The notes beneath the pieces were generated by a model. The model ran no database searches. It saw only the letters and a list, made by a program, of their open reading frames with translations, and had not been told where the DNA came from. A stretch of 64,000 nt of DNA, from contig NZ_JAFIDN010000001.1 in assembly GCF_017921895.1 (NCBI RefSeq), positions 124,001-188,000 of the forward strand, written 5' to 3'. Positions 54,374 to 62,965 of this stretch are shown in pieces. Source of the stretch: Natronogracilivirga saccharolytica (lineage in GTDB: Bacteria; Bacteroidota; Rhodothermia; Balneolales; Natronogracilivirgulaceae). Each line of letters starts with the position of its first letter. Positions within the stretch are counted from its first letter, which is position 1. A program made the translations under genes and the position numbers.

Positions 54374-54931
54374 ATGGCTAACCCCGCCAGTGACGACCTC
54401 ATTAATGAAGTCAAGCAGATTTTCCGGACGTATCTGAAGGAAAACAAGCACCGCCAGACACCGGAACGGTTCATGGTTCTGGAAGAGATCTATCGTGCTG
54501 ACGGACATTTTGATGCGGACGATATGTATTTCCGGATGAAAAACATCGGTTACCGAGTATCGCGTGCAACAGTCTATAACACGCTTGACCTGCTGCTGGA
54601 ATGCGGCCTGGTACAGCGTCACCAGTTCGGTAAAAATCAGTCTATCTATGAGCGTGCCTATGCCTACCGGCAGCATGATCACATGATATGCAAAAAGTGC
54701 GGAAAGGTGATCGAGTTTTGTGATCCGCGCCTTCAGGAGATAAAAATCATGCTTGAGAAAATACATGATTTCGACATAGACGGGCATTCCCTCCATTTTT
54801 ACGGCACGTGTCTTGATCCGGAAACGTGTGCCGAAAACACGGAGAGCACGGAAAAAAGTCCCCGGAACAGAGAGAGTGCAGCATCACCTGCCGAAACCGG
54901 AAAAACAGCCGCTGCGAAATCAGGTAATTGA
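54374..54931 (+). CDS. Fur family transcriptional regulator
   Basis: This 185-aa regulator has the winged-helix domain (about 10-95; RQTPERFMVLEEIY, RVSRATVYNTLDLL), the metal-sensing hinge HDHMICKKCGKVIEF with Cys106 and Cys109, and a second Cys pair (Cys146 and Cys152). The His/Cys pattern fits a structural Zn site plus a regulatory metal, but does not say whether it is Fur, Zur or PerR type. The last 30 or so residues (ENTESTEKSPRNRESAAS and on) are an extra polar tail. Its 3' end overlaps the end of the convergent ftsX gene by 12 bp. Confidence 0.9.
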   Translation: MANPASDDLINEVKQIFRTYLKENKHRQTPERFMVLEEIYRADGHFDADDMYFRMKNIGYRVSRATVYNTLDLLLECGLVQRHQFGKNQSIYERAYAYRQHDHMICKKCGKVIEFCDPRLQEIKIMLEKIHDFDIDGHSLHFYGTCLDPETCAENTESTEKSPRNRESAASPAETGKTAAAKSGN

Positions 54932-55801
54932 GGTCTGGCTGATGAACTTTCGGGTTGCCCACCGGCTTCCCCACAGCCCCATCATCAGAGAAAGCACCGC
55001 CATTGCCCCGGTGAGGTAATACCATTCACCGAATGGCCATGCCAGGACACCAAACTGCGGCACGTAATACGGAATGATATACTGAAACAAAGCCCAGTGC
55101 AGACCAATCGCAATGACTGCAGCAATGGCACCCTGAATAAATCCTTCCAGTAGAAACGGCCTCCGGATAAATCCGTTTGTAGCACCAACCAGCTTCATGG
55201 TCCGGATGATGTTCCGTTTGGAGTAGATAGTGAGTCTGATGGTGTTGAATACCAAAATTATGGCGGTCAGCAAGATAAAAATTCCGATACCCGTTCCGGT
55301 CATGGCCATAAGCTCGAGCCGGTCTTCAAGAGTTTCAAGCAGCTGCTGATTGAACACTACCTCGTCCACTCCCTGGAATTGCTCAATTTCATCAACCATT
55401 GAACGGATATCAGAAGCAGAGGCATCCGGAGCCAGCTGCAGCTTGAAAGAGGCCGGCAGAAACTTCAAATCGGCAAGTGATTCGCCTTCGGTGCCAAACT
55501 CTTCACGAAAAATCTCTTCTGCCTGATCTTTGCTTATGTATTCTGCATTTTCAACAACGGAATAGGCAAGCAGGTCGGTTTCAATCCGACCGGTCCTGTC
55601 CTCGTCGACATCCATAAGAAAAACTTCCACCTCGACAGACTGCTTGAGAGCCTGAACGACCTGAAACGCATTATATCCGAACCGGGCCATCAGTCCGACA
55701 AGCAATACTGCCACAACCAGTGCCGTGACCGATGTAAAACTGGCAAGCTTTGTTCGTTTAAATCCTGAAAAGCCCTCTTTGACAACGTATGAAAAACTCA
55801 T
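54920..55801 (-). CDS. ftsX: Cell division permease-like protein FtsX
   Basis: FtsX with the FtsE ATPase controls cell-wall hydrolases at the septum. The 293-aa protein has an N-terminal helix (about 20-45, SFTSVTALVVAVLLVGLMA), a large periplasmic loop (about 50-165) and three helices of the FtsX/MacB type (TGIGIFILLTAIILVFNTIRLTIYSKRNIIRTMKLVGA region, seen in part). No ftsE lies next to it, which is common in this group. It overlaps the Fur-family gene by 12 bp and follows the barrel-protein gene by 25 bp. Confidence 0.9.
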   Translation of the reverse strand: MSFSYVVKEGFSGFKRTKLASFTSVTALVVAVLLVGLMARFGYNAFQVVQALKQSVEVEVFLMDVDEDRTGRIETDLLAYSVVENAEYISKDQAEEIFREEFGTEGESLADLKFLPASFKLQLAPDASASDIRSMVDEIEQFQGVDEVVFNQQLLETLEDRLELMAMTGTGIGIFILLTAIILVFNTIRLTIYSKRNIIRTMKLVGATNGFIRRPFLLEGFIQGAIAAVIAIGLHWALFQYIIPYYVPQFGVLAWPFGEWYYLTGAMAVLSLMMGLWGSRWATRKFISQTSIT

Positions 55802-55826
55802 GTGCGGATTACATCACCTGTTACAA

Positions 55827-57932
55827 TTAATTTCGCAAAACCCATCGGATACCGAATCGAAAACGCGTGGAAGGCATAGGGTGGTATGCCGTCTCAAAAT
55901 AGCCCGGAAGCAGCCAATTATCCAGCGCATTTTCCAGCCGGAACAAAAAAATCACCGACCTTACCCTGGCTGTCAAATCCAGATCCAGCCGGGCAAATTC
56001 TGGCAGTGCCTGGGCTTCTGTTGCCTCCGCTGCCGGATGCCAGGAGTTGGGATCCCAGTAATCCATCGACGGATAGTACTGAGCTGATCTGTAGATGTTG
56101 GGAGAGGCCTGGAGGTAAAATCCGCCTTTGATATAGGAAGCACTGTCGAGTACATAATTTTTATAATAAAACGATGCCCTTCCCCATATCCGGTGCCCGC
56201 TGCGGTCCAGCAGCTGATTTACCAGCCGGTCGTCATCCGAAATATAGTTCTGATATGTTCCTGACAGTGAAAACTCAATCCGGTCACCATTGAATGATAT
56301 CCAGGTGGTTGCCCCTGCAGAGGCGTAGGAACCGGCCTGGGTGAATACACTGTCCTGATCCACAAGAATGGGTCGCTCGAATCGCGAGGCATGCAGCTCG
56401 ACACCGGCATCCCACCTGCCGTTGCCTTGATGAAGGCCGGCGACAGCGCGCTCGACGACTTCATTGCCGATATCCTCGTCACCTCTTACAGGGTCACGGT
56501 TCCAGTAGAGATGTCCTGCCTGAGGCATGTGCTCGCCTCTTGAATAGGAAGCTCTTGCTGAGAGATTTCCGGAGAGCCGGATTGTAACCTGCGAGCCAAT
56601 TTCATAATCCGTATGCCCGTCTGTCCGCCATCCGGCACGCCCCCATGTATGCAGCCGGGATTGCCGCGGCAATGGCAGGCCGGCCATAACCATACCCTCC
56701 GAAAAGATCCAGGAGTCGATGTCCATAGTCTGAAAACGGTCCCGGTCTATTACCGTCCACTCAGACCGCACGTCTCCCTGCAGTTCGAACGGCCCTGCGT
56801 GCTCAATATGCCGGGCAGTCAGGCCTGTGGTATGGTTGCGGATGTAAGAACTGTCTGCACTGTCGTAATGAAAGCGGCGGTAGCGGTCGTGATATAGTGA
56901 TATCCGCGATGTGGCTTTTTCACCCGGATCGCCGCGCCGGTAGGCCGTTGCTTTGAAAAGGGAATTTCGCATGGATGACTCGGCCGTGGTTTCATTCGGG
57001 AAGACCTCAAACCGGTCGAACGGAAAGGTGAACATATCCACAATATCGTAACCGTGAGGCTCTCCCATCTGCAGGCCGCTGTAGATAAAACCACCCTCCA
57101 CCAGCCATGAGTCGTTTATAAAATGATAAAGAATCACCTCAGCGTTTCTCCCGCCCATCGTGCTGTTCCGGTAGCCCTCACTTTCATTTTTGCCCCAGTA
57201 AGCAATGGAAATATTGGTGGATGGTGTGATATTCTGGGTCAGGTACCCTTCTGTGCTGCGGTATTCATAAGCAGTTTGTTCGTAATTAATCAATGTCAGG
57301 GGCTGCGATACGTGATAGCGCCTGGTGCTGGTCTCGGTACGATGGTAAGTCGGAGCGTTGAACTCATTGACCGTGGCCAGCCTGCTGTAGTGGGACAGCC
57401 TTTTCCGGTTGGCCGATCCGAAAACGCGTTCATTCAGGGGGATGCCGTCGCGGTAGACCCGCTGATGACGTGACTCGTGGCCACGGATCAGAAAGCCGTC
57501 ATTGCGGCCGAGCCCTCCCAGCTGATAAGAGATGACGCCGTGCTGCCTGCTCAGCCACTCCCCCTGGTCAGACCACATTTCCCAGCGGCTGAGACTGTCG
57601 TTGCTTACCCGGACAAATGCACCGGGAGCTTCCATTTCAAGCGGCTGGACAGGTTCATAATAGACATGGCGGTCCCGTTCCCTTCGATCCTCTCTCACAT
57701 CAGCCTCATCCGGAATTCCTTCTGGATCCATGGGCTCTTCGCGATCCACATCAGCGGGAACACCATCCCGATCCGGAGGATCCGCGGGCTCTTCGGGCGC
57801 CTCGGGCTCATCGGGCTCCTGCGGGATGGTATCACCGGGTGCCGTCCAGAAAAATGCGTTTTCAGCATACTGTCCGGATTCTGACACCGGCAGCATAAAC
57901 GACAAAAGTGATATGACAAAAACAGCTATCAT
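55827..57932 (-). CDS. Outer membrane beta-barrel protein with TonB-type plug
   Basis: This 701-aa protein has a signal peptide (about 1-20), then a strikingly acidic Pro-rich linker (about 33-95, DTIPQEPDEPEAPEEPADPP and on), and then a region that resembles a TonB-dependent receptor plug (GRNDGFLIRGHESRHQRVYR, then DGIPLNERVFG, about 140-172). The rest (about 190-701) is beta strands rich in aromatic residues and ends in FGIRWVLRN, a barrel-type end. I see no TonB box or SusD partner, so the substrate is unknown. Its ATG overlaps the cinA stop (ATGA), which suggests translation coupling. Confidence 0.75.
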   Translation of the reverse strand: MIAVFVISLLSFMLPVSESGQYAENAFFWTAPGDTIPQEPDEPEAPEEPADPPDRDGVPADVDREEPMDPEGIPDEADVREDRRERDRHVYYEPVQPLEMEAPGAFVRVSNDSLSRWEMWSDQGEWLSRQHGVISYQLGGLGRNDGFLIRGHESRHQRVYRDGIPLNERVFGSANRKRLSHYSRLATVNEFNAPTYHRTETSTRRYHVSQPLTLINYEQTAYEYRSTEGYLTQNITPSTNISIAYWGKNESEGYRNSTMGGRNAEVILYHFINDSWLVEGGFIYSGLQMGEPHGYDIVDMFTFPFDRFEVFPNETTAESSMRNSLFKATAYRRGDPGEKATSRISLYHDRYRRFHYDSADSSYIRNHTTGLTARHIEHAGPFELQGDVRSEWTVIDRDRFQTMDIDSWIFSEGMVMAGLPLPRQSRLHTWGRAGWRTDGHTDYEIGSQVTIRLSGNLSARASYSRGEHMPQAGHLYWNRDPVRGDEDIGNEVVERAVAGLHQGNGRWDAGVELHASRFERPILVDQDSVFTQAGSYASAGATTWISFNGDRIEFSLSGTYQNYISDDDRLVNQLLDRSGHRIWGRASFYYKNYVLDSASYIKGGFYLQASPNIYRSAQYYPSMDYWDPNSWHPAAEATEAQALPEFARLDLDLTARVRSVIFLFRLENALDNWLLPGYFETAYHPMPSTRFRFGIRWVLRN

Positions 57933-59221
57933 GGACGGACCACTTCAGGTTGATACGGATAACCCGGCAGGCCCCGGATATTCCTTCTCAGAAGATCCAT
58001 GGCAGCAGCAAAACTGCGCTCCTTGTTCACCAGTCTTTCTGTCGTAAAATGAAAGCGGCAGGCAAAGTGCTCAACATCTCCGGCCCAGAATCCGATCCAG
58101 ATGGTTCCTACCGGTTTGTCCCTTGTTCCACCTCCGGGACCCGCCACACCGGTTGTACTGATGGCATAGTCGGTACGCATGAGCTTGCCGGCACATTTGG
58201 CCATTTCAAGTGCAACCGGTGCACTCACCGCGCCATGTTCTTCGATGGCATCCGAACTGACTCCGAGAGTGTTTATCTTCACTTCGTTGTCATATGCAAT
58301 AACGCTGCCCCTGAAGCACCGGCTGCTGCCGGGCACATCGGTTAAGGAACTGGCTAAAAACCCGCCGCTGCAGCTCTCTGCAAACGAGAGTGTCTTGCCT
58401 GAGTCTGCCAGCAGTGTAACCAGATTGCGGCCGAGGGTTTCATGATAGTCATCTGAAAAAATAAAAAGCGAAGCCTTCTGCTGAATCCATTCACAAAAAT
58501 CTGAAAAGGCAGCCTGGCTGCTTCCGTTTATTTCCGTTATGCGAATATCCACACCGGACGGATGGGGTAAAAAAGCAATATCAACCGTATCAGGGATAAC
58601 TTTTTCAAGCCCTCCCAGGACCCGTTCGCTAAGGTCACTTTCGCCGATCCCGGTAGTCCGGTAGTACTTCTGGCTGATTCTGCGTTCTTTTTTCTCCCAT
58701 CGCTGCTCCAGCAGCGGTATCAGACGTTTTTCCGTTATGTGCTTCAACTCATAAGGCACGCCTGGCATTGCCGCCAGTATACGGTCATCCTTTTCCATGA
58801 GCAATCCGGGAGCAGTGCCCAGATCATTAAACATAATACGGGCTCTGGATGGTATATCTGCCTGTTGGCGGTTCACCTCACTGACCGGTCGCCCCCTTTT
58901 TCTGAAGTACTCTGTTACATGCGCAAGCACGTTTTCATCCCTAACAGGCTGATCCTCAAAAAAATGCAGCAAAGCTGATTTTGTAACATCATCCCTCGTC
59001 GGCCCCAGGCCGCCGGTTACAATCACCAGATCATGATTGTCCCACAGATAATTTACTGCACTCAGGATAGACTCCATATCGTCTGAAACCGTGAGTACGG
59101 TTTCACAGGGAATGCCGATGCCACGCAGGATCTGACCCAGCCAGGAAGCGTTTGTGTTGATGACATCGCCGTTGAGCAGTTCATTACCGATAGTTACGAT
59201 ACCGGCTGAATGATTAGCCAT
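57929..59221 (-). CDS. cinA: CinA family protein (competence/damage-inducible; nicotinamide-nucleotide amidase)
   Basis: This 430-aa protein joins an N-terminal molybdopterin-binding-like COG1058 domain (IVTIGNELLNGDVINTNASW, VIVTGGLGPTRDDVT) to a C-terminal CinA domain with the amidase signature (LSFAESCSGGFLASSLTDVP, GVAGPGGGTRDKPVGTIWIG). The domain pair deamidates NMN and splits ADP-ribose in pyridine nucleotide recycling. It shares the NAD theme with nadE elsewhere in the window. It is divergent from pgsA and its stop overlaps the barrel-protein start. Confidence 0.94.
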   Translation of the reverse strand: MANHSAGIVTIGNELLNGDVINTNASWLGQILRGIGIPCETVLTVSDDMESILSAVNYLWDNHDLVIVTGGLGPTRDDVTKSALLHFFEDQPVRDENVLAHVTEYFRKRGRPVSEVNRQQADIPSRARIMFNDLGTAPGLLMEKDDRILAAMPGVPYELKHITEKRLIPLLEQRWEKKERRISQKYYRTTGIGESDLSERVLGGLEKVIPDTVDIAFLPHPSGVDIRITEINGSSQAAFSDFCEWIQQKASLFIFSDDYHETLGRNLVTLLADSGKTLSFAESCSGGFLASSLTDVPGSSRCFRGSVIAYDNEVKINTLGVSSDAIEEHGAVSAPVALEMAKCAGKLMRTDYAISTTGVAGPGGGTRDKPVGTIWIGFWAGDVEHFACRFHFTTERLVNKERSFAAAMDLLRRNIRGLPGYPYQPEVVRP

Positions 59222-59499
59222 AGAAATTTTGGTGCTGAAGCAAGCCTGTTATTGTGACGGCCTGAAATAGTGTGGTTCGTTCGTTTAGCAGATCCGGGGT
59301 GTATAGCGGAAAATGTATAACTATCCGCGAAAGACCGGAATCTGACGTAATCTAAAATAGGATTTCTCCCGTTTCAAACGAACGGCAAATTCAGAATACA
59401 TATTGATCCATGGGTAACTTTTCACAATACTGATAACCTTGCCGGATGAATCATAAATATTCTGTTTCAGTGTGTTGCAACTTTTTTATCTTTGACGTT
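59222..59499. other. Divergent spacer between cinA and pgsA
   Basis: CGTTCGTTT (59278-59286) and AAACGAACG (59376-59384) form a perfect 9-bp inverted repeat 89 nt apart. A full -7 match TATCTTTG lies at 59487-59494 with TTTC 18 nt before it. Nothing else is evident. Confidence 0.4.
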
Positions 59500-60093
59500 G
59501 TGAAACGAGTACCGAATATATTAAGTGCCCTGCGTATCATTCTCGCTCCCCTTTTCGTGCTGATGTATCTTCAGGACGCATTTTTTTGGGCGGCGCTCGG
59601 GCTTATTGTCTTCATCATAGCCGCGCTGACCGATTATCTGGATGGCTATTACGCCCGCAGATATGAGGTCACTTCAAATACAGGGGTTTTTCTCGATCCG
59701 CTTGCAGACAAATTTCTGACGTTTGCCGGCTTTATCTGCATTCCGTTTCTTGATTCCGGCCAGTTCCCGTGGTGGGTTATCGGGGTAATTGTATTCAGGG
59801 ATATTGTCATAACGGCTTTGCGGATCTGGTCAGATTACATCGGATTTCCGATGCAGACAAGGTATTCGGCGAAAGTTAAAACGCTGGTTCAAATGGTATT
59901 TCTGTATGTAGTACTGCTGGCCGGTGCCATATCAAAAGCAGGAGGAATGCCCGGTGATGCCGCCACGGCATTATTTGAAACGGGGATATTGGGTTGGTTT
60001 TTCTATCTTGTAATGATTGTTACCGTCTATACCGGTATTGAATACCTTTATATTAACAGGAGATTATTTAAAAGTGAACCCAAAAACGTCTAA
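59500..60093 (+). CDS. pgsA: CDP-diacylglycerol--glycerol-3-phosphate 3-phosphatidyltransferase
   Basis: PgsA makes phosphatidylglycerol phosphate. I place the start at GTG 59500 (197 aa), giving the family start VKRVPNILSALRIILAP; the frame is open 54 bp further to an ATG at 59446, but that segment has no family likeness and holds a promoter-like TATCTTTG. The CDP-alcohol phosphatidyltransferase signature D-x2-DG-x2-AR-x8-G-x3-D-x3-D is present (ALTDYLDGYYARRYE ... GVFLDPLADK). About five membrane helices follow. The next gene, pgpA, removes the phosphate from its product and overlaps it by 20 bp. Confidence 0.94.
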   Translation: MKRVPNILSALRIILAPLFVLMYLQDAFFWAALGLIVFIIAALTDYLDGYYARRYEVTSNTGVFLDPLADKFLTFAGFICIPFLDSGQFPWWVIGVIVFRDIVITALRIWSDYIGFPMQTRYSAKVKTLVQMVFLYVVLLAGAISKAGGMPGDAATALFETGILGWFFYLVMIVTVYTGIEYLYINRRLFKSEPKNV

Positions 60094-60556
60094 CTGGGCT
60101 GTTTTAGCGGGAAGTGTTTTCTATATCGGCTTTTTGCCGAAAATTCCCGGAACATGGGGAAGCCTTGCTGCCTTGCCGCTGATTTATCTCACCTCGCAAT
60201 TCATACACCCCCTTTTCGGTCCGCTCCTGATTGTCGTGCTCTTCGCTGCGGTAACACTTATTGCAGCCAACGGAATTGAAAAAGAGCTCGGCCCCGATCC
60301 CGCCGAATGTGTATCTGATGAATTTGCCGGTCAGGCCATGGTATTTCTCTTCATCCCGGTCTATACGAGTTGGGAATACAATGTTCTGGTTTTTGCCGCT
60401 GGTTTTTTCCTGTTCCGTTTTTTTGACGTCCTCAAACCGCTCGGCATCGGAGCCATTCAAAACACCGAAGGCGGCTGGGGTGTTCTGCTTGACGATATCG
60501 TAGCCGGGATGTATGCACAAATTTGTCTGTTATTTATTATATTTGTTGTTCTATAA
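60074..60556 (+). CDS. pgpA: Phosphatidylglycerophosphatase A
   Basis: PgpA dephosphorylates phosphatidylglycerol phosphate, the step after PgsA. I take GTG 60074 (160 aa), overlapping the pgsA stop by 20 bp; the frame is open to 60017. It has the family motifs FLPKIPGTWGSLAALPLIYL near the start and the acidic DEFAGQ-type motif in the middle, with about four membrane helices. The pgsA-pgpA pair makes a compact two-step phospholipid module. Confidence 0.9.
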   Translation: MNPKTSNWAVLAGSVFYIGFLPKIPGTWGSLAALPLIYLTSQFIHPLFGPLLIVVLFAAVTLIAANGIEKELGPDPAECVSDEFAGQAMVFLFIPVYTSWEYNVLVFAAGFFLFRFFDVLKPLGIGAIQNTEGGWGVLLDDIVAGMYAQICLLFIIFVVL

Positions 60557-60643
60557 AAAATTCTGTTCAAGGTTGCTGAATATCGAGAGGGGATCAGCAT
60601 AGCCCGGTAATAACAGAATCGAACAGCAGAACCGATTTGCGCT

Positions 60644-61291
60644 ATGATTTCAGACAAAAAATTTGCCCGGGAACTGGCCGGAGAACTCCTCGACATAAAC
60701 GCTGTCTTGCTCAGGCCGGATAACCCCTTCGTCTGGTCTTCCGGGTGGAACTCCCCCATTTACTGTGATAACCGACTGACCATTCTTTATCCGGAACTGA
60801 GAAAGAAAATTGCCGGCAAATTATCGGAAATCATTACCGATAACTATTCACACATTGATGTCGTTACCGGAACCGCAACCGCCGGAATTCCCCACACGGC
60901 CTGGGTAGCCGACCGGCTGAACAAACCGATGGCTTACGTCAGGGCAAAAGCCAAGTCCTACGGAATGGGTAATCAGATTGAAGGCGGGGTTCGCAAAGGC
61001 GAATCTACCGTTGTCATTGAAGATCTCATCTCCACCGGTACCTCTGCCCTCTCAGTTGTTGAAACCCTGGAATTTGTCGGTGCCAAAGTAGACGCACTGC
61101 TTGCCATATTTACGTATGGCTTCGACGTTTCCAACGAAAAAATCAAGGAACATAACATACCGATGCATACACTTACCGATTATGCAACACTGGTTGATGT
61201 TGCCCTTGAGAAAGATAAAATACGCCACAGCGATGTTGCGTTTTTGAATGACTGGCGAAAAAGGCCCGATACCTGGCCGGGCTCCGAATAG
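60644..61291 (+). CDS. pyrE: Orotate phosphoribosyltransferase
   Basis: PyrE joins orotate to PRPP to make OMP. The 215-aa protein has the N-terminal substrate segment (PFVWSSGWNSPIYCDNR), the KAKSYGMGNQIEG flexible loop and the PRPP-binding motif VVIEDLISTGTSAL. It follows pgpA by 87 bp on the same strand. pyrC and pyrG lie elsewhere in the window, so the pyrimidine pathway is scattered. Confidence 0.96.
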   Translation: MISDKKFARELAGELLDINAVLLRPDNPFVWSSGWNSPIYCDNRLTILYPELRKKIAGKLSEIITDNYSHIDVVTGTATAGIPHTAWVADRLNKPMAYVRAKAKSYGMGNQIEGGVRKGESTVVIEDLISTGTSALSVVETLEFVGAKVDALLAIFTYGFDVSNEKIKEHNIPMHTLTDYATLVDVALEKDKIRHSDVAFLNDWRKRPDTWPGSE

Positions 61292-61409
61292 TGAACGTAA
61301 GAGCCGGTGCACTTTTTCCGGGGCAGGATCAGACGTAATCCTTCATAATTACAGAGCCGGATCTGCGTAGTAAAAGTGCGGCAAAGTCATTATTTTACAG
61401 GCTTGTACG

Positions 61410-62852
61410 ATGTTACTGGCCGGCATTTTTCTGAAATGCAATCACAATCACACGTTTACCGTATCACCCGAAACAAGGTACCCCGTTTTGCGAGATCGTA
61501 ACTTTTTTATAGAAACCTACGGCTGTCAGATGAATTTTGCCGATTCTGAAATCGTCAACTCCATCATGGTTGACCGCGGCATGAAACCGACTGACACGCC
61601 CGATGATGCGTCTGTTGTATTTATAAACACCTGCTCTATCCGCGACAATGCCGAGCAAAAAGTCTGGAACAGGCTCAATCATTTCCGGTCCCTGAAAAAG
61701 AAACGAAACGGAGACATGGTTATAGGGGTACTTGGCTGTATGGCCGAGCGGCTGCGCGAAAAGTTTCTGGAGAAGGAAAAGCTTGTCGATATTGTTGTTG
61801 GTCCGGATGCCTACAGGGACATTCCCAAACTGCTTGCCGAAGTTGAAGACGGACGAAAAGCTGTAAACGTCATCCTCTCGCAGGAAGAAACCTATGCCGA
61901 TATAACGCCGGTCCGCACAACGGGCAACGGAGTTTCCGCATTTGTTTCGGTCATGCGCGGCTGCGACAACATGTGTTCATTTTGTGTCGTACCGTTCACC
62001 CGCGGACGCGAACGGAGCCGCCCTGTTGAAAGCGTCATTGACGAGTTTCAGCAGCTCAGCGATGCAGGATACAAGGAAGTCACACTTCTCGGCCAGAATG
62101 TAAATTCCTACAACCATAACGGACGGGATTTTGCAGAGCTGATGTACCGCTGCAGTCTCATTAATCCCGAGATGAGAATCCGGTTTTCGACTTCACATCC
62201 CAAAGATTTCCCTGATGAGTTTCTTCATGTGATGCGTGAGCGGCACAACGTCTGCAACTATATCCATATTCCGGTGCAGTCGGGAAATAATACCGTGCTT
62301 GAGCGGATGAAGCGTCCGTACACACGGGAAGCGTACCTGGAGCTGATCGACAAAATGAGATCCATGATCCCGGGCGTTTCACTTTCTACCGACATCATTG
62401 CCGGTTTCTGCGGCGAAACGGAAGAACAGCATGAAGAAACACTGGATATCATAGAGAGGGTGCGTTACGACATGGCCTACATGTTCGCCTACTCCGAGCG
62501 GGAGCGTACTCTGGCACACCGGAAATACGAAGACGACGTACCTGAAGAGGTTAAAAAACGGCGTCTGTCAGAGATCATCTCACTGCAGCACGGTATTGCC
62601 GCAGAGTTAAATCAGCAGGAAATAGGCCGGCGCCATATTGTTCTGGCTGAAGGTACCAGCAAAAGATCGGAAGATCAGCTCTCGGGCAGGACAGATACGA
62701 ATAAAATGGTTATTTTTGACAAAGGCGTGTGCAAAGCCGGAGATTATGTTGAAGTGGAAATTTTTGATGCCACCTCGGCAACACTCAAGGGAAAGGCACT
62801 CAGCAAAGTTTTATTATCCGATACCTCGCCCTTTCCGGCGGTGGCACTCTGA
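61410..62852 (+). CDS. miaB: tRNA-2-methylthio-N6-dimethylallyladenosine synthase
   Basis: MiaB methylthiolates i6A37 of tRNAs that read UNN codons. The 480-aa protein has the UPF0004 domain with three Cys ([41 protein letters not shown]), the radical SAM motif CDNMCSFC, and a C-terminal TRAM domain. The first 28 residues before [10 protein letters not shown] are not typical, so the true start may be later. In Bacteroidota miaB is often followed by a sigma-54 activator and lptE, as seems to be the case here. Confidence 0.95.
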   Translation: MLLAGIFLKCNHNHTFTVSPETRYPVLRDRNFFIETYGCQMNFADSEIVNSIMVDRGMKPTDTPDDASVVFINTCSIRDNAEQKVWNRLNHFRSLKKKRNGDMVIGVLGCMAERLREKFLEKEKLVDIVVGPDAYRDIPKLLAEVEDGRKAVNVILSQEETYADITPVRTTGNGVSAFVSVMRGCDNMCSFCVVPFTRGRERSRPVESVIDEFQQLSDAGYKEVTLLGQNVNSYNHNGRDFAELMYRCSLINPEMRIRFSTSHPKDFPDEFLHVMRERHNVCNYIHIPVQSGNNTVLERMKRPYTREAYLELIDKMRSMIPGVSLSTDIIAGFCGETEEQHEETLDIIERVRYDMAYMFAYSERERTLAHRKYEDDVPEEVKKRRLSEIISLQHGIAAELNQQEIGRRHIVLAEGTSKRSEDQLSGRTDTNKMVIFDKGVCKAGDYVEVEIFDATSATLKGKALSKVLLSDTSPFPAVAL

Positions 62853-62897
62853 ATAAAGTCCTGCTTTCCGGGGATTACATGCAAACATGCCGGTCAT

Positions 62898-62917
62898 CGT
62901 GGCACAGCTGTTCCACG
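62898..62917. promoter_or_regulatory. Operator-like palindrome upstream of the sigma-54 activator
   Basis: CGTGGCACAGCTGTTCCACG is a 20-bp palindrome with a single mismatched pair, centred 58 nt before the GTG start. It could be an autoregulatory operator or a small hairpin after miaB. Confidence 0.45.
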
Positions 62918-62965
62918 GACATTTGATATCATTAAAATTGCCGTAATAATTATTACATTTATAGT

